Origin: a bacterium | Lineage (GTDB): Bacteria > Arandabacterota > Arandabacteria > Arandabacterales > JALGWA01 | Length of the DNA stretch: 8,752 nucleotides | Direction: 5' to 3' | NCBI GenBank assembly: GCA_025774425.1 | Contig: JALGWA010000032.1 | Location: 1-8,752, forward strand | Part shown: positions 1 to 6,782 of the stretch, piece after piece | Numbering within the stretch: position 1 is the stretch's first letter | How the letters are laid out: every line of letters begins with the position of its first letter | The notes under the pieces: generated by a model | The model's database searches: none | Told to the model about the DNA's origin: nothing | Seen by the model: the letters and a program-made list of their open reading frames with translations, nothing else | Made by a program: the position numbers and the translations under genes

Positions 1-8
1 CGGAAAGT

Positions 9-38
9 AAAATAATCAGACGCCCGGGCGGTTGTCAA
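9..38 (-). promoter_or_regulatory. Candidate sigma70-type promoter pointing out of the window
   Basis: On the minus strand a perfect -35 hexamer TTGACA (33-38) is followed after 18 bp by TATTTT (9-14), four of six matches to the -10 consensus. It starts just past the stop codon of the EEP gene and reads leftward, so it could serve a gene beyond the window. The spacer contains the perfect 10-bp palindrome CGCCCGGGCG (21-30), which could be an operator or the core of a weak terminator for the EEP gene. Its foldback stem would be only 3 bp, so a terminator is not convincing. No target gene is visible. Confidence 0.25.
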
Positions 39-51
39 TACCATTCTGGCT

Positions 52-1785
52 TCAGCGCAGGTACACGATTTTCAGAGTCTCGGTCACGGAGCCGTCCGTG
101 ACGACCGCTATGTAGATGCCCGGGGCGACGACATCGCCGTCCGAGTTCCTGCCGTCCCAGAGTATGAGGTCGTCATCAGGCCCGGCGGCCGCCTGGTTCA
201 CCCTCCTCCCCATCACGTCATAATAGGTCACCTGTTTGGACCTGCCTCTCAGCCCCACGCCGAAGGTGATCGACGTCCTGCCGCGCCGCGCCGGGTTGGG
301 AGAGACGAAGCTCCTCGACGGCGGGGCCGGCTTCGCGGGCGAGACGATGAAATCGGCGACGACCGGCAAGTGGTCCGACGCGGTCGCGGTGTCGGTCTCG
401 AGCAGGCCGAAGGTCGCCAGGGTGTCTTCATGCATCTCCCTCGTCGACAGCACGTAGGCGTTGGCCATGTCCAGGACCGCGTCGCTGTATACCACGAAGT
501 CCAGCCTCCCCGGCCAGTACGAGCTCCCGGGGTCCTCCCAGGTGAAGCCCATGGGCGCGTCCGTGTGCAGCGGCCTCGCATCCCCGAAATCGCTGTCGTC
601 CCAGTCCGGGTGAAACCACGGCCCGTAGACAGCCGTATTCACTATCTCGCCGGTGAGGAGCGTATTGAGCTGGCGCCGGTCGCCGACGAAGTTCATGTCG
701 CCGACTATGACGATGGGTGTTCCGGGCGCTAGGTCCGGCACGCCGCCTCCCGCTTTGGCACCGCGGATGAACGCCATGACGGCGTCGACCTCGGCCTGGC
801 GGCCTCCGTCGTTGCCGCAGCAGGGCAGGTGCGCGACCACCAGCAGCACCCGGCCCGCGTCGTCCCCGCCGAGATCGATGAGGAAGGCCCCGTTGGTGCC
901 GATCGCGTAGGTCTCCACTATGGGATAGCGGCTGACTGCGATTATGTCGGGATCGACCTTGGCCCCGTACCACTCGACTCCCGGCAGGAAGCCGGCCACG
1001 AGGTCGCGCGTCTCCTCCGCGGAGTGGTTGTAGATCTCCTCGAAACCGACTATGTCGGGGACGAGCGCCCTGAAGATCCTGTCGAATGACCTGCGCCTCC
1101 CCGTCTCGAAGATGCCGTCGAAGAGGACGTTGTAGGTGAGGAATCGGACATGGCTCTCCTCGCGCTTGCGGATGCTCGGCGGCATCCTGGGCGGGAGCGG
1201 GGCGTCGTCGAACACGTAGACTATGCCGCCGTCCGCGTCGGGGAGGACGTCTCCCCCGTCCGGATCCGCAATCGCCACCCGGACGGTGTCGCCCTGGAAG
1301 AGCAGATAGGACCCGACCGGCGTCGCCGTCCGGTCGAAGGCGAACTCGAACCTGGCAGCGGTCACGGTCGGCGCGGCCACGAAGCCGATGCGGTCATGGC
1401 CGATCTCGAACGTGTGCCCATCTACTACGAAGAGGCCCGTCCTGCTTCCGAAGGTCCAGGTCAACTCCGCCCCGATCCCGTGCCACGGCCGGCCCGTCGC
1501 CGGGTCGTTGTCGGTGTCCAGAAACACGGCGATGCGGTTGCCGCCCTGGATGTTGATCTCGCCGCCCACCTCGAGCGACATGTAGAGCCGGTCCTCGTCG
1601 TTGGCGACCCAGAGCCGCCCGAAGTCTACATCGCCCGAGGACCCGTCGCCGGCGGCGTCGGAGCAGACCGGCGGAACTCCGTCCCAGTCTCCGAAGAGGC
1701 CGTCTATGAATATGCGCGCCGCCCCGCCCGACACCGTGGCCGCCGCGGCGCCGAGAGCCAGCGCGAAGACGAGTATGTATCTCAT
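52..1785 (-). CDS. Secreted EEP-family hydrolase with DOMON/CBM9-like domain and C-terminal sorting tail
   Basis: The protein has 577 aa. Residues 1-23 form a signal peptide (MRYILVFALALG...). Residues about 24-195 look like a DOMON/CBM9-like beta-sandwich, with an opening IDG.FGDWDG and acidic loops, probably a ligand- or carbohydrate-binding module. Residues about 212-480 are an endonuclease/exonuclease/phosphatase domain with its hallmark residues in order: N219, E249/E250, H319, D363 and N365 (GDMN), D429 and the closing SDH (D471, H472). The metal-dependent phosphodiester active site should therefore be intact. The substrate (DNA, RNA, phospholipid or sugar phosphate) cannot be told from sequence. 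Residues 495-577 are a FlgD-like/type IX-like tail (PNPARRG, YYDVMGRR, APGIY, ending KIVYLR). The frame stays open to 2001, but the ATG at 1785 begins the signal peptide and lies about 22 nt after a predicted promoter start. A weak GGTGA sits at -13 to -9. It is transcribed divergently from the C25 protease and carries the same kind of tail. The fold and secretion calls are firm; the binding-domain call is moderate. Confidence 0.88.
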   Translation of the reverse strand: MRYILVFALALGAAAATVSGGAARIFIDGLFGDWDGVPPVCSDAAGDGSSGDVDFGRLWVANDEDRLYMSLEVGGEINIQGGNRIAVFLDTDNDPATGRPWHGIGAELTWTFGSRTGLFVVDGHTFEIGHDRIGFVAAPTVTAARFEFAFDRTATPVGSYLLFQGDTVRVAIADPDGGDVLPDADGGIVYVFDDAPLPPRMPPSIRKREESHVRFLTYNVLFDGIFETGRRRSFDRIFRALVPDIVGFEEIYNHSAEETRDLVAGFLPGVEWYGAKVDPDIIAVSRYPIVETYAIGTNGAFLIDLGGDDAGRVLLVVAHLPCCGNDGGRQAEVDAVMAFIRGAKAGGGVPDLAPGTPIVIVGDMNFVGDRRQLNTLLTGEIVNTAVYGPWFHPDWDDSDFGDARPLHTDAPMGFTWEDPGSSYWPGRLDFVVYSDAVLDMANAYVLSTREMHEDTLATFGLLETDTATASDHLPVVADFIVSPAKPAPPSRSFVSPNPARRGRTSITFGVGLRGRSKQVTYYDVMGRRVNQAAAGPDDDLILWDGRNSDGDVVAPGIYIAVVTDGSVTETLKIVYLR

Positions 1786-1813
1786 CTCACCATTCACCGC
1801 CCCCCACGGGTTG

Positions 1814-1842
1814 ATGATAGCCCAAAGCGGGCGGCCTGGCAA
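1814..1842 (-). promoter_or_regulatory. Sigma70-type promoter of the EEP gene
   Basis: On the minus strand, -35 TTGCCA (1837-1842) and -10 TATCAT (1814-1819) are separated by exactly 17 bp. Each hexamer matches the consensus at five of six positions. Transcription would begin near 1807, leaving a leader of about 22 nt before the ATG at 1785. This favours that start over the longer reading frame. Confidence 0.6.
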
Positions 1843-1877
1843 GCGGAGCATGCGGAACGCACCCCGACTCCAATTCC

Positions 1878-1890
1878 GGCGGAAACCGCC
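1878..1890. promoter_or_regulatory. Palindrome GGCGG-AAA-CCGCC between the divergent promoters
   Basis: A perfect 5+5 bp inverted repeat with a 3-bp spacer lies between the two outward-facing -35 elements (1842 and 1941). It could be a shared operator for both secreted-protein genes, or a chance hairpin in GC-rich DNA. No regulator gene is in the window. The position is suggestive but nothing in the sequence proves a role. Confidence 0.25.
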
Positions 1891-1940
1891 CTGGCACGAG
1901 CGAATCAAAAAGAGAGGCGGCCGATGGTGAAACGCCCACG

Positions 1941-1969
1941 TTGACCAGGGTGATTTATTGAGATATAAT
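1941..1969 (+). promoter_or_regulatory. Near-consensus sigma70 promoter of the C25 protease gene
   Basis: The -35 is TTGACC (1941-1946, five of six) and the -10 is a perfect TATAAT (1964-1969), with a 17-bp spacer. This is essentially the housekeeping consensus, in an AT-rich island unlike the surrounding GC-rich DNA. An inverted repeat TTATTG (1955-1960) / CAATAA (1971-1976) brackets the -10 and could bind a regulator. Transcription is expected to start near 1976, giving a leader of about 50 nt. Confidence 0.8.
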
Positions 1970-1989
1970 ACAATAAGAGAAGTCGTAAG

Positions 1990-2002
1990 AATGCGCCGCA
2001 TT
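1990..2002. promoter_or_regulatory. Perfect 13-bp palindrome AATGCG-C-CGCATT in the protease leader
   Basis: It lies about 15 nt downstream of the predicted transcription start and 10 bp before the ribosome binding site. A perfect 6+1+6 dyad is suitable for a dimeric DNA-binding repressor. As RNA it would give only a short AATG/CATT stem. It also overlaps the start of a six-codon micro-ORF. The role is inferred from position only. Confidence 0.3.
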
Positions 2003-2011
2003 GGAGCATAA
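1991..2011 (+). other. Six-codon leader micro-ORF (MRRIGA)
   Basis: ATG CGC CGC ATT GGA GCA TAA lies in the 5' leader of the protease gene and ends one base before its Shine-Dalgarno sequence. The peptide MRRIGA resembles the real protein start MRSIGLA. No strong ribosome binding site precedes it (only GAGAAG-like purines), so translation is doubtful. It may be a decayed duplicate start, a coupling element or chance. Confidence 0.2.
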
Positions 2012-2012
2012 C

Positions 2013-2021
2013 GGAGGGAGG
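2013..2021 (+). promoter_or_regulatory. Strong ribosome binding site that fixes the protease start
   Basis: GGAGGGAGG is followed after six bases (ACAGTC) by ATG at 2028. This is ideal Shine-Dalgarno spacing and rules out the upstream in-frame TTG at 2001, which would place the site inside the coding region. Confidence 0.85.
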
Positions 2022-2027
2022 ACAGTC

Positions 2028-4385
2028 ATGCGCAGTATCGGCTTGGCATTGTTTTTTCTCGCCGTCGGCACGCTGCTCGTTTCCGGGCCGTCGGCGGGCG
2101 AGGTTCTGGGACCCTTCTCGGTACGCACCGACGAAGCCCGCCTCAGGGTCGGGCAACAACACCTTCTCGGCGAGACCTACGATGTCCTGACGCTCGACGA
2201 CTACGACATCACGAGGGAGCCGGGAAAGCCGATGCTGCCCGTCATCGGAAAGGCCGTCTATATTCCGCGCGGCAAGTCCGTGAAGGGCGTGCGGGTAGTG
2301 AGTACGGGCGCCCGGGAACTGGCCGGCGAATACCTCGTTCTTCCGGCCCAGGAGGAGATTGCGCTCTCGTTCGTCGGGCCCGGCCGACCGGTGGCGCCCG
2401 ACCCCGGCGTCTACGCCATGGATACGCCCTACCCGGCTTCGTGCGTGCGGGCCGTATCCTCGGGGAGCTTCGCGGGCAGGAAGATCCTCGCGCTCGACCT
2501 CTACCCGCTCCAGTTCGTGCCCTCCGAGGGCAAGATCGTATTCAACGAGGACATCGTGTTCGAGATCGAACTCGAGGACGCAGATGAGGAGCCCCTCGTT
2601 CCGCGCGAGACCGCCAATGTCAGACGCATGAGGAACGCCCACGTCAGCGACCTGGTGGAGAACCCCGGCGACCTCCTGAAGGACTTCGGAGGAAGCGGCG
2701 GGACACTGGATCCTTCCGCGGCCGTCGAATATCTCATCCTGTGCCACGAGAACCATGTGGACGAGTTCGAGGCCCTCAAGGAGTGGAAGACCCGGAAGGG
2801 CATTCCGGCGGCGATCGTCACGGTCCAGGACGCCTACGTCGACTACCCGGCGAGGGACAACCAGGAGAGCATGCGGGAATGCATCAAGGACTACTACCTC
2901 AATGAGAGCACTGCATGGGTGCTCATGACCATGACCGCGCCCAAGGCCGCCATCAGGGGATGCTACGGCAGGGTCAGCACGGCGGACAACGAGATACCCT
3001 GCGACCTCTACTTCGCCGACATGGACGGCGACTGGGACCTCGACGGCGACGGCATATGGGGCGAGCTGTCGGACGACGTCGACCTGTACCCGGACGTGTA
3101 CGTCGGCCGGAGCACGGGCAATACCGGAATCAAGACCGCACTCATAGTCGAGAAGATACTGACATACGAGGGCTACCGCACGCTTCCGACCGACTACCAG
3201 CTGGACTTCCTGTTCATGGCCGAATACGTGGACGACTACACCGACATGTCGGTTCTCAAGAACATGGTCGACAATGAATCCATCCCGTCGAGGTTCGACC
3301 CGATACTGAAGCTCTACCAGGACGACGGCACCCTGACGCATGCGGCCGCCATGGCCGCCCTCAACGCGGGCCAGGGACTGATCAACCACGCCGGGCACGG
3401 CAACGTCTCCATCCTCTCCATCGGGGACGGGGGCACGCTTACGACCAACGACATGGAATCGCTGACCAACGCGCCGAGATACAGCATCTTCTACACGCTC
3501 GCCTGCCTGCCGGCCGCGTTCGACAACTTGACGGGCTGCTTCGCCAAGTCCTTCACCGAAGCGGACAGCGGCGGCGGCTTCTTCATCGGCAACTCCCGGA
3601 ACGGCTGGTATGCGAGCGGGAGCCCCGGCTATGGCACCGGCGACTGGTACGAGCGCGAGTTCTGGGCGGCGGTGTTCGGGGGCTACTACCGCCTCGGCGT
3701 CGCGCACGCTCAGGCGAAGATGGAGCGCATCCCGTACTCGGGATCCAACGGCACAAACAGGTGGACGATGTACGCGCTCAACCTGTTCGGCGACCCCGAG
3801 ATGCAGATCTGGCTCGACACGCCCAAGACGATGACCGTGACTCATCCGGACACGCTGCTTCCGGGCAGCCACACGATTACGGTCAATGTCATGGACGGCG
3901 GTTCGCCCATAGACGTCGCCACGGTCTGCCTCTGGAAAGAGGGTGAAGTCTATCAGGTCGAGATGACGGGCGTGACGGGCGACGCCGAGTTCACCTTCAC
4001 CGTGTCGGACACCGGCGACATCAAGGTCACGGCGACCAGTCAGGGATTCCTGCCGTACGCCGGTTCGATCAGGGTCGAAGACACGCAGTCGGGAGTGCAC
4101 CCCGACGGGACGGCCCCCGCTGCGCTTTCGCTCCGCGTGACGCCCAACCCCGTCCGCGGGAGCGCGACCTTGCTCTACTCCGTGCCGAACGCCGGCGTCT
4201 CGGCCGACGCGCTGCTCGAGGTGTTCGACGTGACCGGCAGGCTCCTGGACTCGGTGAACCTCGAGACCTCCGACGGCATGGGCAGCGTGACCTGGGGCGG
4301 CGATAAGGTGCGTCCGGGCATCTACTTCGCGAGACTCTCGGCCGGCCGCGAGACCCGGGTGACCAAGTTCGTCGTGCTGAGATAA
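2028..4385 (+). CDS. Secreted gingipain-family (C25) cysteine protease with C-terminal sorting tail
   Basis: The protein has 785 aa. Residues 1-24 are a signal peptide ending PSAG. Residues about 25-190 match the C25 propeptide position (AVYIPRGKSVKGVRVV, later LALDLYPLQFVPSEGKI). The catalytic domain runs from about 233 (VEYLILCHENHVDEFEALKEW) to about 595 (LFGDPEMQIW). The catalytic dyad is His457 in NHAGHGN and Cys493 in ACLPAAFDN, the H then C order of gingipains. An acidic loop at 331-346 (DMDGDWDLDGDGIWGE) followed by DLYPDVYVGR is probably a calcium site and is common in C25 relatives of this lineage. Residues about 600-685 are Ig-like. Residues 702-785 are the sorting tail (PNPVRGSATLLYS, VFDVTGRLL, RPGIYFARL, KFVVLR). 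Predicted role: extracellular endopeptidase made as a zymogen, exported by Sec and then a type IX-like route. The S1 specificity (Arg or Lys in gingipains) is not predictable. It has its own strong promoter and terminator and so is probably monocistronic. Confidence 0.93.
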   Translation: MRSIGLALFFLAVGTLLVSGPSAGEVLGPFSVRTDEARLRVGQQHLLGETYDVLTLDDYDITREPGKPMLPVIGKAVYIPRGKSVKGVRVVSTGARELAGEYLVLPAQEEIALSFVGPGRPVAPDPGVYAMDTPYPASCVRAVSSGSFAGRKILALDLYPLQFVPSEGKIVFNEDIVFEIELEDADEEPLVPRETANVRRMRNAHVSDLVENPGDLLKDFGGSGGTLDPSAAVEYLILCHENHVDEFEALKEWKTRKGIPAAIVTVQDAYVDYPARDNQESMRECIKDYYLNESTAWVLMTMTAPKAAIRGCYGRVSTADNEIPCDLYFADMDGDWDLDGDGIWGELSDDVDLYPDVYVGRSTGNTGIKTALIVEKILTYEGYRTLPTDYQLDFLFMAEYVDDYTDMSVLKNMVDNESIPSRFDPILKLYQDDGTLTHAAAMAALNAGQGLINHAGHGNVSILSIGDGGTLTTNDMESLTNAPRYSIFYTLACLPAAFDNLTGCFAKSFTEADSGGGFFIGNSRNGWYASGSPGYGTGDWYEREFWAAVFGGYYRLGVAHAQAKMERIPYSGSNGTNRWTMYALNLFGDPEMQIWLDTPKTMTVTHPDTLLPGSHTITVNVMDGGSPIDVATVCLWKEGEVYQVEMTGVTGDAEFTFTVSDTGDIKVTATSQGFLPYAGSIRVEDTQSGVHPDGTAPAALSLRVTPNPVRGSATLLYSVPNAGVSADALLEVFDVTGRLLDSVNLETSDGMGSVTWGGDKVRPGIYFARLSAGRETRVTKFVVLR

Positions 4386-4433
4386 CACCGGCCTGCGCAT
4401 CCCACCCGCTCAGGGCGGCGGATGCATTCGACG

Positions 4434-4465
4434 GGGGCGGCGCCTCTTGCGGGGCCGCCCCTTTT
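4434..4465 (+). terminator. Rho-independent terminator after the C25 protease gene
   Basis: GGGGCGGC (4434-4441) pairs with GCCGCCCC (4454-4461) around a 12-nt loop and is followed at once by TTTT (4462-4465). An extra hairpin just upstream pairs GCATCC (4397-4402) with GGATGC (4420-4425), with an inner CCGC/GCGG stem. The two together sit directly after the protease stop codon and separate it from the ABC operon. Confidence 0.75.
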
Positions 4466-4468
4466 GGC

Positions 4469-4497
4469 TTGCCGAAGGCCGCGCCGGCGTGTACACT
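4469..4497 (+). promoter_or_regulatory. Candidate promoter of the ABC exporter operon
   Basis: TTGCCG (4469-4474) and TACACT (4492-4497) are spaced by 17 bp and each match the sigma70 consensus at four of six positions. The 8-bp palindrome GTGTACAC (4489-4496) overlaps the -10 element and could be an operator. The promoter follows the terminator directly and leaves a leader of about 46 nt. Confidence 0.4.
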
Positions 4498-4535
4498 TCC
4501 TTAATCACGGACGCGCGTCTGCGAATCCCCTGAAC

Positions 4536-4540
4536 GAGGT
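4536..4540 (+). promoter_or_regulatory. Ribosome binding site supporting a TTG start
   Basis: GAGGT lies nine bases before the TTG at 4550. An in-frame TGA at 4544-4546 blocks any earlier start, and the next in-frame ATG is far inside the ATPase fold. TTG at 4550 is therefore the only sensible initiation codon. Confidence 0.7.
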
Positions 4541-4549
4541 GGCTGACTT

Positions 4550-5413
4550 TTGGCTGGAGCGGCGATACTCGAGCTCAAGAACCTGAGCAAGTCGTTCGGG
4601 CCCATCCGCGCCGTCGATGACCTCACGTTCGAGATACACGAGGGCGAGATCTTCGGTCTCCTGGGGCCGAACGGCGCAGGCAAGACCACCACGGTCAACA
4701 TGGCCGCGGGACTCATCGAGCCGGACGGCGGTTCCGTAAGCCTCCGGGGCGGCGGCCTTCCCGCCGACCCGGCCACGCGCTCGTGCATAGGGATGGCCCC
4801 GCAGGCCCTCGCCGTCTACGACGCCCTCTCCGGCGAGGAGAATCTCAAGTTCTTCGGCACGCTGCAGGGTCTCAGAGGGAAACGCCTGAGGGAACGCGTG
4901 GCATGGGCTCTCGAGTTCGTCGATCTCGTGGGCCGCGAGAAGGACCGCGTCAAGACCTACTCGGGAGGCATGAAGCGCCGCCTCAATCTGGCGGCCGCCC
5001 TGTTGCACGAACCACCCCTGCTCCTCCTCGACGAGCCCACGGTGGGAGTCGATCCGCAGTCCCGGAACGCCATTTTCGAGCGCATCACGGCCCTGCGCGA
5101 CGATGGCCGGGCCGTGCTCTACACGACGCATTACATGGAAGAGGCGCAGCGGCTCTGTGACCGCGTGGGCATCATGGACCACGGCAGGCTGCTGGCGCTG
5201 GACAAGGTCGAGGAGCTGATAAGGACGCACGGAGGCACAAGCGTGATCCACGTCGATCGCGGGAGGGGCGAGGAGCGCATCGAGACGGACGACCCGATGG
5301 GGGAACTCGTCAAGATGCATGCGGAGGGGAAGGTGTTGACCTTCAGGGTCGACAGCCCCGACCTCGAATGCGTCTTCCTGAACCTCACCGGCCGACACCT
5401 GAGGGATGATTGA
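4550..5413 (+). CDS. ABC-2 type exporter, ATP-binding subunit
   Basis: The 287-aa cytoplasmic ATPase carries the full set of ABC motifs: Walker A GPNGAGKTT (39-47, K45), Q-loop Q85 (GMAPQALAVY), signature YSGGMKRR (137-144), Walker B LLLLDEPTVGVD (157-168, with catalytic E162) and switch His194 (TTHY). Spacing and sequence fit the DrrA/NatA/CcmA-like branch that pairs with separate ABC-2 permeases. After about residue 215 there is a short accessory C-terminal region, as in that branch. It starts with TTG. Its stop TGA overlaps the permease ATG by one base (TGATG), so the two are translationally coupled. The cargo is unknown; relatives export drugs, sodium ions, lipids or polysaccharides. The ATPase call is firm; the substrate is open. 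Confidence 0.95.
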   Translation: MAGAAILELKNLSKSFGPIRAVDDLTFEIHEGEIFGLLGPNGAGKTTTVNMAAGLIEPDGGSVSLRGGGLPADPATRSCIGMAPQALAVYDALSGEENLKFFGTLQGLRGKRLRERVAWALEFVDLVGREKDRVKTYSGGMKRRLNLAAALLHEPPLLLLDEPTVGVDPQSRNAIFERITALRDDGRAVLYTTHYMEEAQRLCDRVGIMDHGRLLALDKVEELIRTHGGTSVIHVDRGRGEERIETDDPMGELVKMHAEGKVLTFRVDSPDLECVFLNLTGRHLRDD

Positions 5414-6708
5414 TGAATCCGATACTCGCACTGGCCGCAAAGGACCTCCGGATACTCATGAGGGACAAGACCGGGTTCTTCTTCTCGCTCATTTGGCCCC
5501 TGCTCCTCGCCGTTCTGTTCGGCACGATATTCGGGGGAGGCGGCGACGGCGGGGGCACGATCCCGATCATCGTGGTCGACGAAGACGGCACGGACGCCTC
5601 CAGGGCGTTCCTGGCGCGGCTCGAGGCGGCGCCTGAACTCGAGGTGACCGCCGGCACGCGGACGGAAGCCGTGGATGAGGTCCGCCGAGGCAAGAAGTCG
5701 GCCTTCGTCGTCATCAAGCGGGGCTTCGGCGAGGCCGGCGAGAATCCTTTCTGGGGCGAGCCGCCGACGGTGGAGCTCGGCGCGGACCCCGCACGCGGGG
5801 CCGAAGCCGGAATGATAGAAGGCATACTGATGAAGTACGCGTCCGAAAGGCTCAAGGACTTCTTCGCAAACACCACCCTGCAGCAGGAGAGTATCGCCGA
5901 GGCGAAGAGGGCCGTGCGCGAGGCCGATGACATGGATCCCGGCCTGCGCAGCCGCTTCGAGGGCTTTTTCGGCGCCCTCGACGACTTGCTCCGCGAGACG
6001 GACAACCTGCAGGAAGCGGACACGGCGAACGCTTTCGGAAACGGCTTGGGCGGATTCACGCCGCTTGAGGTGGAGCAAGCCGAGATCATCGTGGAAAGGC
6101 GCTGGCCGACAAACGCCTACGCAATCTCTTTCCCCCAGGGAATAGCCTGGGGCCTGATAGGAGTGGCCGCGGGCTTCGGGATCTCGCTCGTCAGCGAGCG
6201 CACGCGGGGCACCCTCATGCGGCTCCAGACGGCCCCCATAAGCCGCACCGCCATTCTCGCGGGCAAGGCGCTCGCCTGCTTCACCACCACGGTCACGCTG
6301 TCATTCGTCCTCCTCATCGTGGGGCGGCTCATCTTCGGTCTGAGGCCTTCCTCGGTCGGCATGGCGGCATTCGCGGTCGTCTCTTCGGCTGTCGCCTTTG
6401 CGGGCATCATGATGCTGCTTTCGGTTCTCGGCAAGACGGAGCAGGCCGCGGGAGGCATCGGCTGGGCCGTGCTCATAATGTTGTCGATGTTCGGCGGCGG
6501 GATGATACCTCTTTTCGTACTCCCGGGCTGGATGAGGACTGTGAGCCACGTGAGCCCGGTCAAGTGGTCCATCCTCGCCCTCGAGGGCGCCGTCTGGAGG
6601 CAGTTCTCCTTCATGGAGATGCTCCTGCCGTGTGGAATACTGATAGCCGTGGGAGTTGTGTGCTTCGCGATCGGCGCGAGGGCCTTCGACTGGGTGCAAC
6701 GGAGTTAA
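5413..6708 (+). CDS. ABC-2 type exporter, permease subunit
   Basis: The 431-aa inner-membrane protein has one N-terminal membrane segment (about 22-41) and a hydrophilic, probably extracytoplasmic region (about 45-235) opening with IIVVDEDGTDASRAF. Five more hydrophobic segments follow (about 240-260, 281-309, 315-338, 346-370, 401-421). The stretch SERTRGTLMRLQTAPISR before the third segment and GGGMIPLFVLPGWM with SPVKW near the end are typical of ABC-2 permeases of the NatB/YhgE-like type with a large external loop. The ATG at 5413 is preceded by GAGGG (5401-5405) with good spacing; the in-frame TTG at 5410 is a less likely start. It should form a 2+2 exporter with the ATPase just upstream. 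No substrate-binding protein or outer-membrane partner is encoded in the window, so cargo remains unknown. Confidence 0.93.
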   Translation: MNPILALAAKDLRILMRDKTGFFFSLIWPLLLAVLFGTIFGGGGDGGGTIPIIVVDEDGTDASRAFLARLEAAPELEVTAGTRTEAVDEVRRGKKSAFVVIKRGFGEAGENPFWGEPPTVELGADPARGAEAGMIEGILMKYASERLKDFFANTTLQQESIAEAKRAVREADDMDPGLRSRFEGFFGALDDLLRETDNLQEADTANAFGNGLGGFTPLEVEQAEIIVERRWPTNAYAISFPQGIAWGLIGVAAGFGISLVSERTRGTLMRLQTAPISRTAILAGKALACFTTTVTLSFVLLIVGRLIFGLRPSSVGMAAFAVVSSAVAFAGIMMLLSVLGKTEQAAGGIGWAVLIMLSMFGGGMIPLFVLPGWMRTVSHVSPVKWSILALEGAVWRQFSFMEMLLPCGILIAVGVVCFAIGARAFDWVQRS

Positions 6709-6782
6709 GAGCGCAGGGGCGTCCCCGTTCCACCATACAGGGCAGGAACCCAGCAGCCTTCCCGCGCAGTCATGTCACCACC

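Noticed and set aside
1786..2001. 72-codon upstream extension of the EEP reading frame
   Set aside because: It would place the signal peptide inside the protein, and it runs through both predicted promoters. The start at 1785 fits the promoter and the export signal.
1905..4400. 831-codon open frame on the minus strand across the C25 protease gene
   Set aside because: It is an antisense shadow in GC-rich DNA. The plus-strand frame has a signal peptide, catalytic motifs, promoter, ribosome binding site and terminator, while the antisense product is low-complexity and matches no family I recognise.
4505..5440. 311-codon minus-strand frame opposite the ABC ATPase
   Set aside because: The plus-strand ATPase carries every ABC motif. 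The antisense frame is a composition artefact.
5131..6089. Two long minus-strand frames opposite the permease
   Set aside because: They are arginine- and serine-rich shadows with no recognisable domain, overlapping a clear membrane protein.
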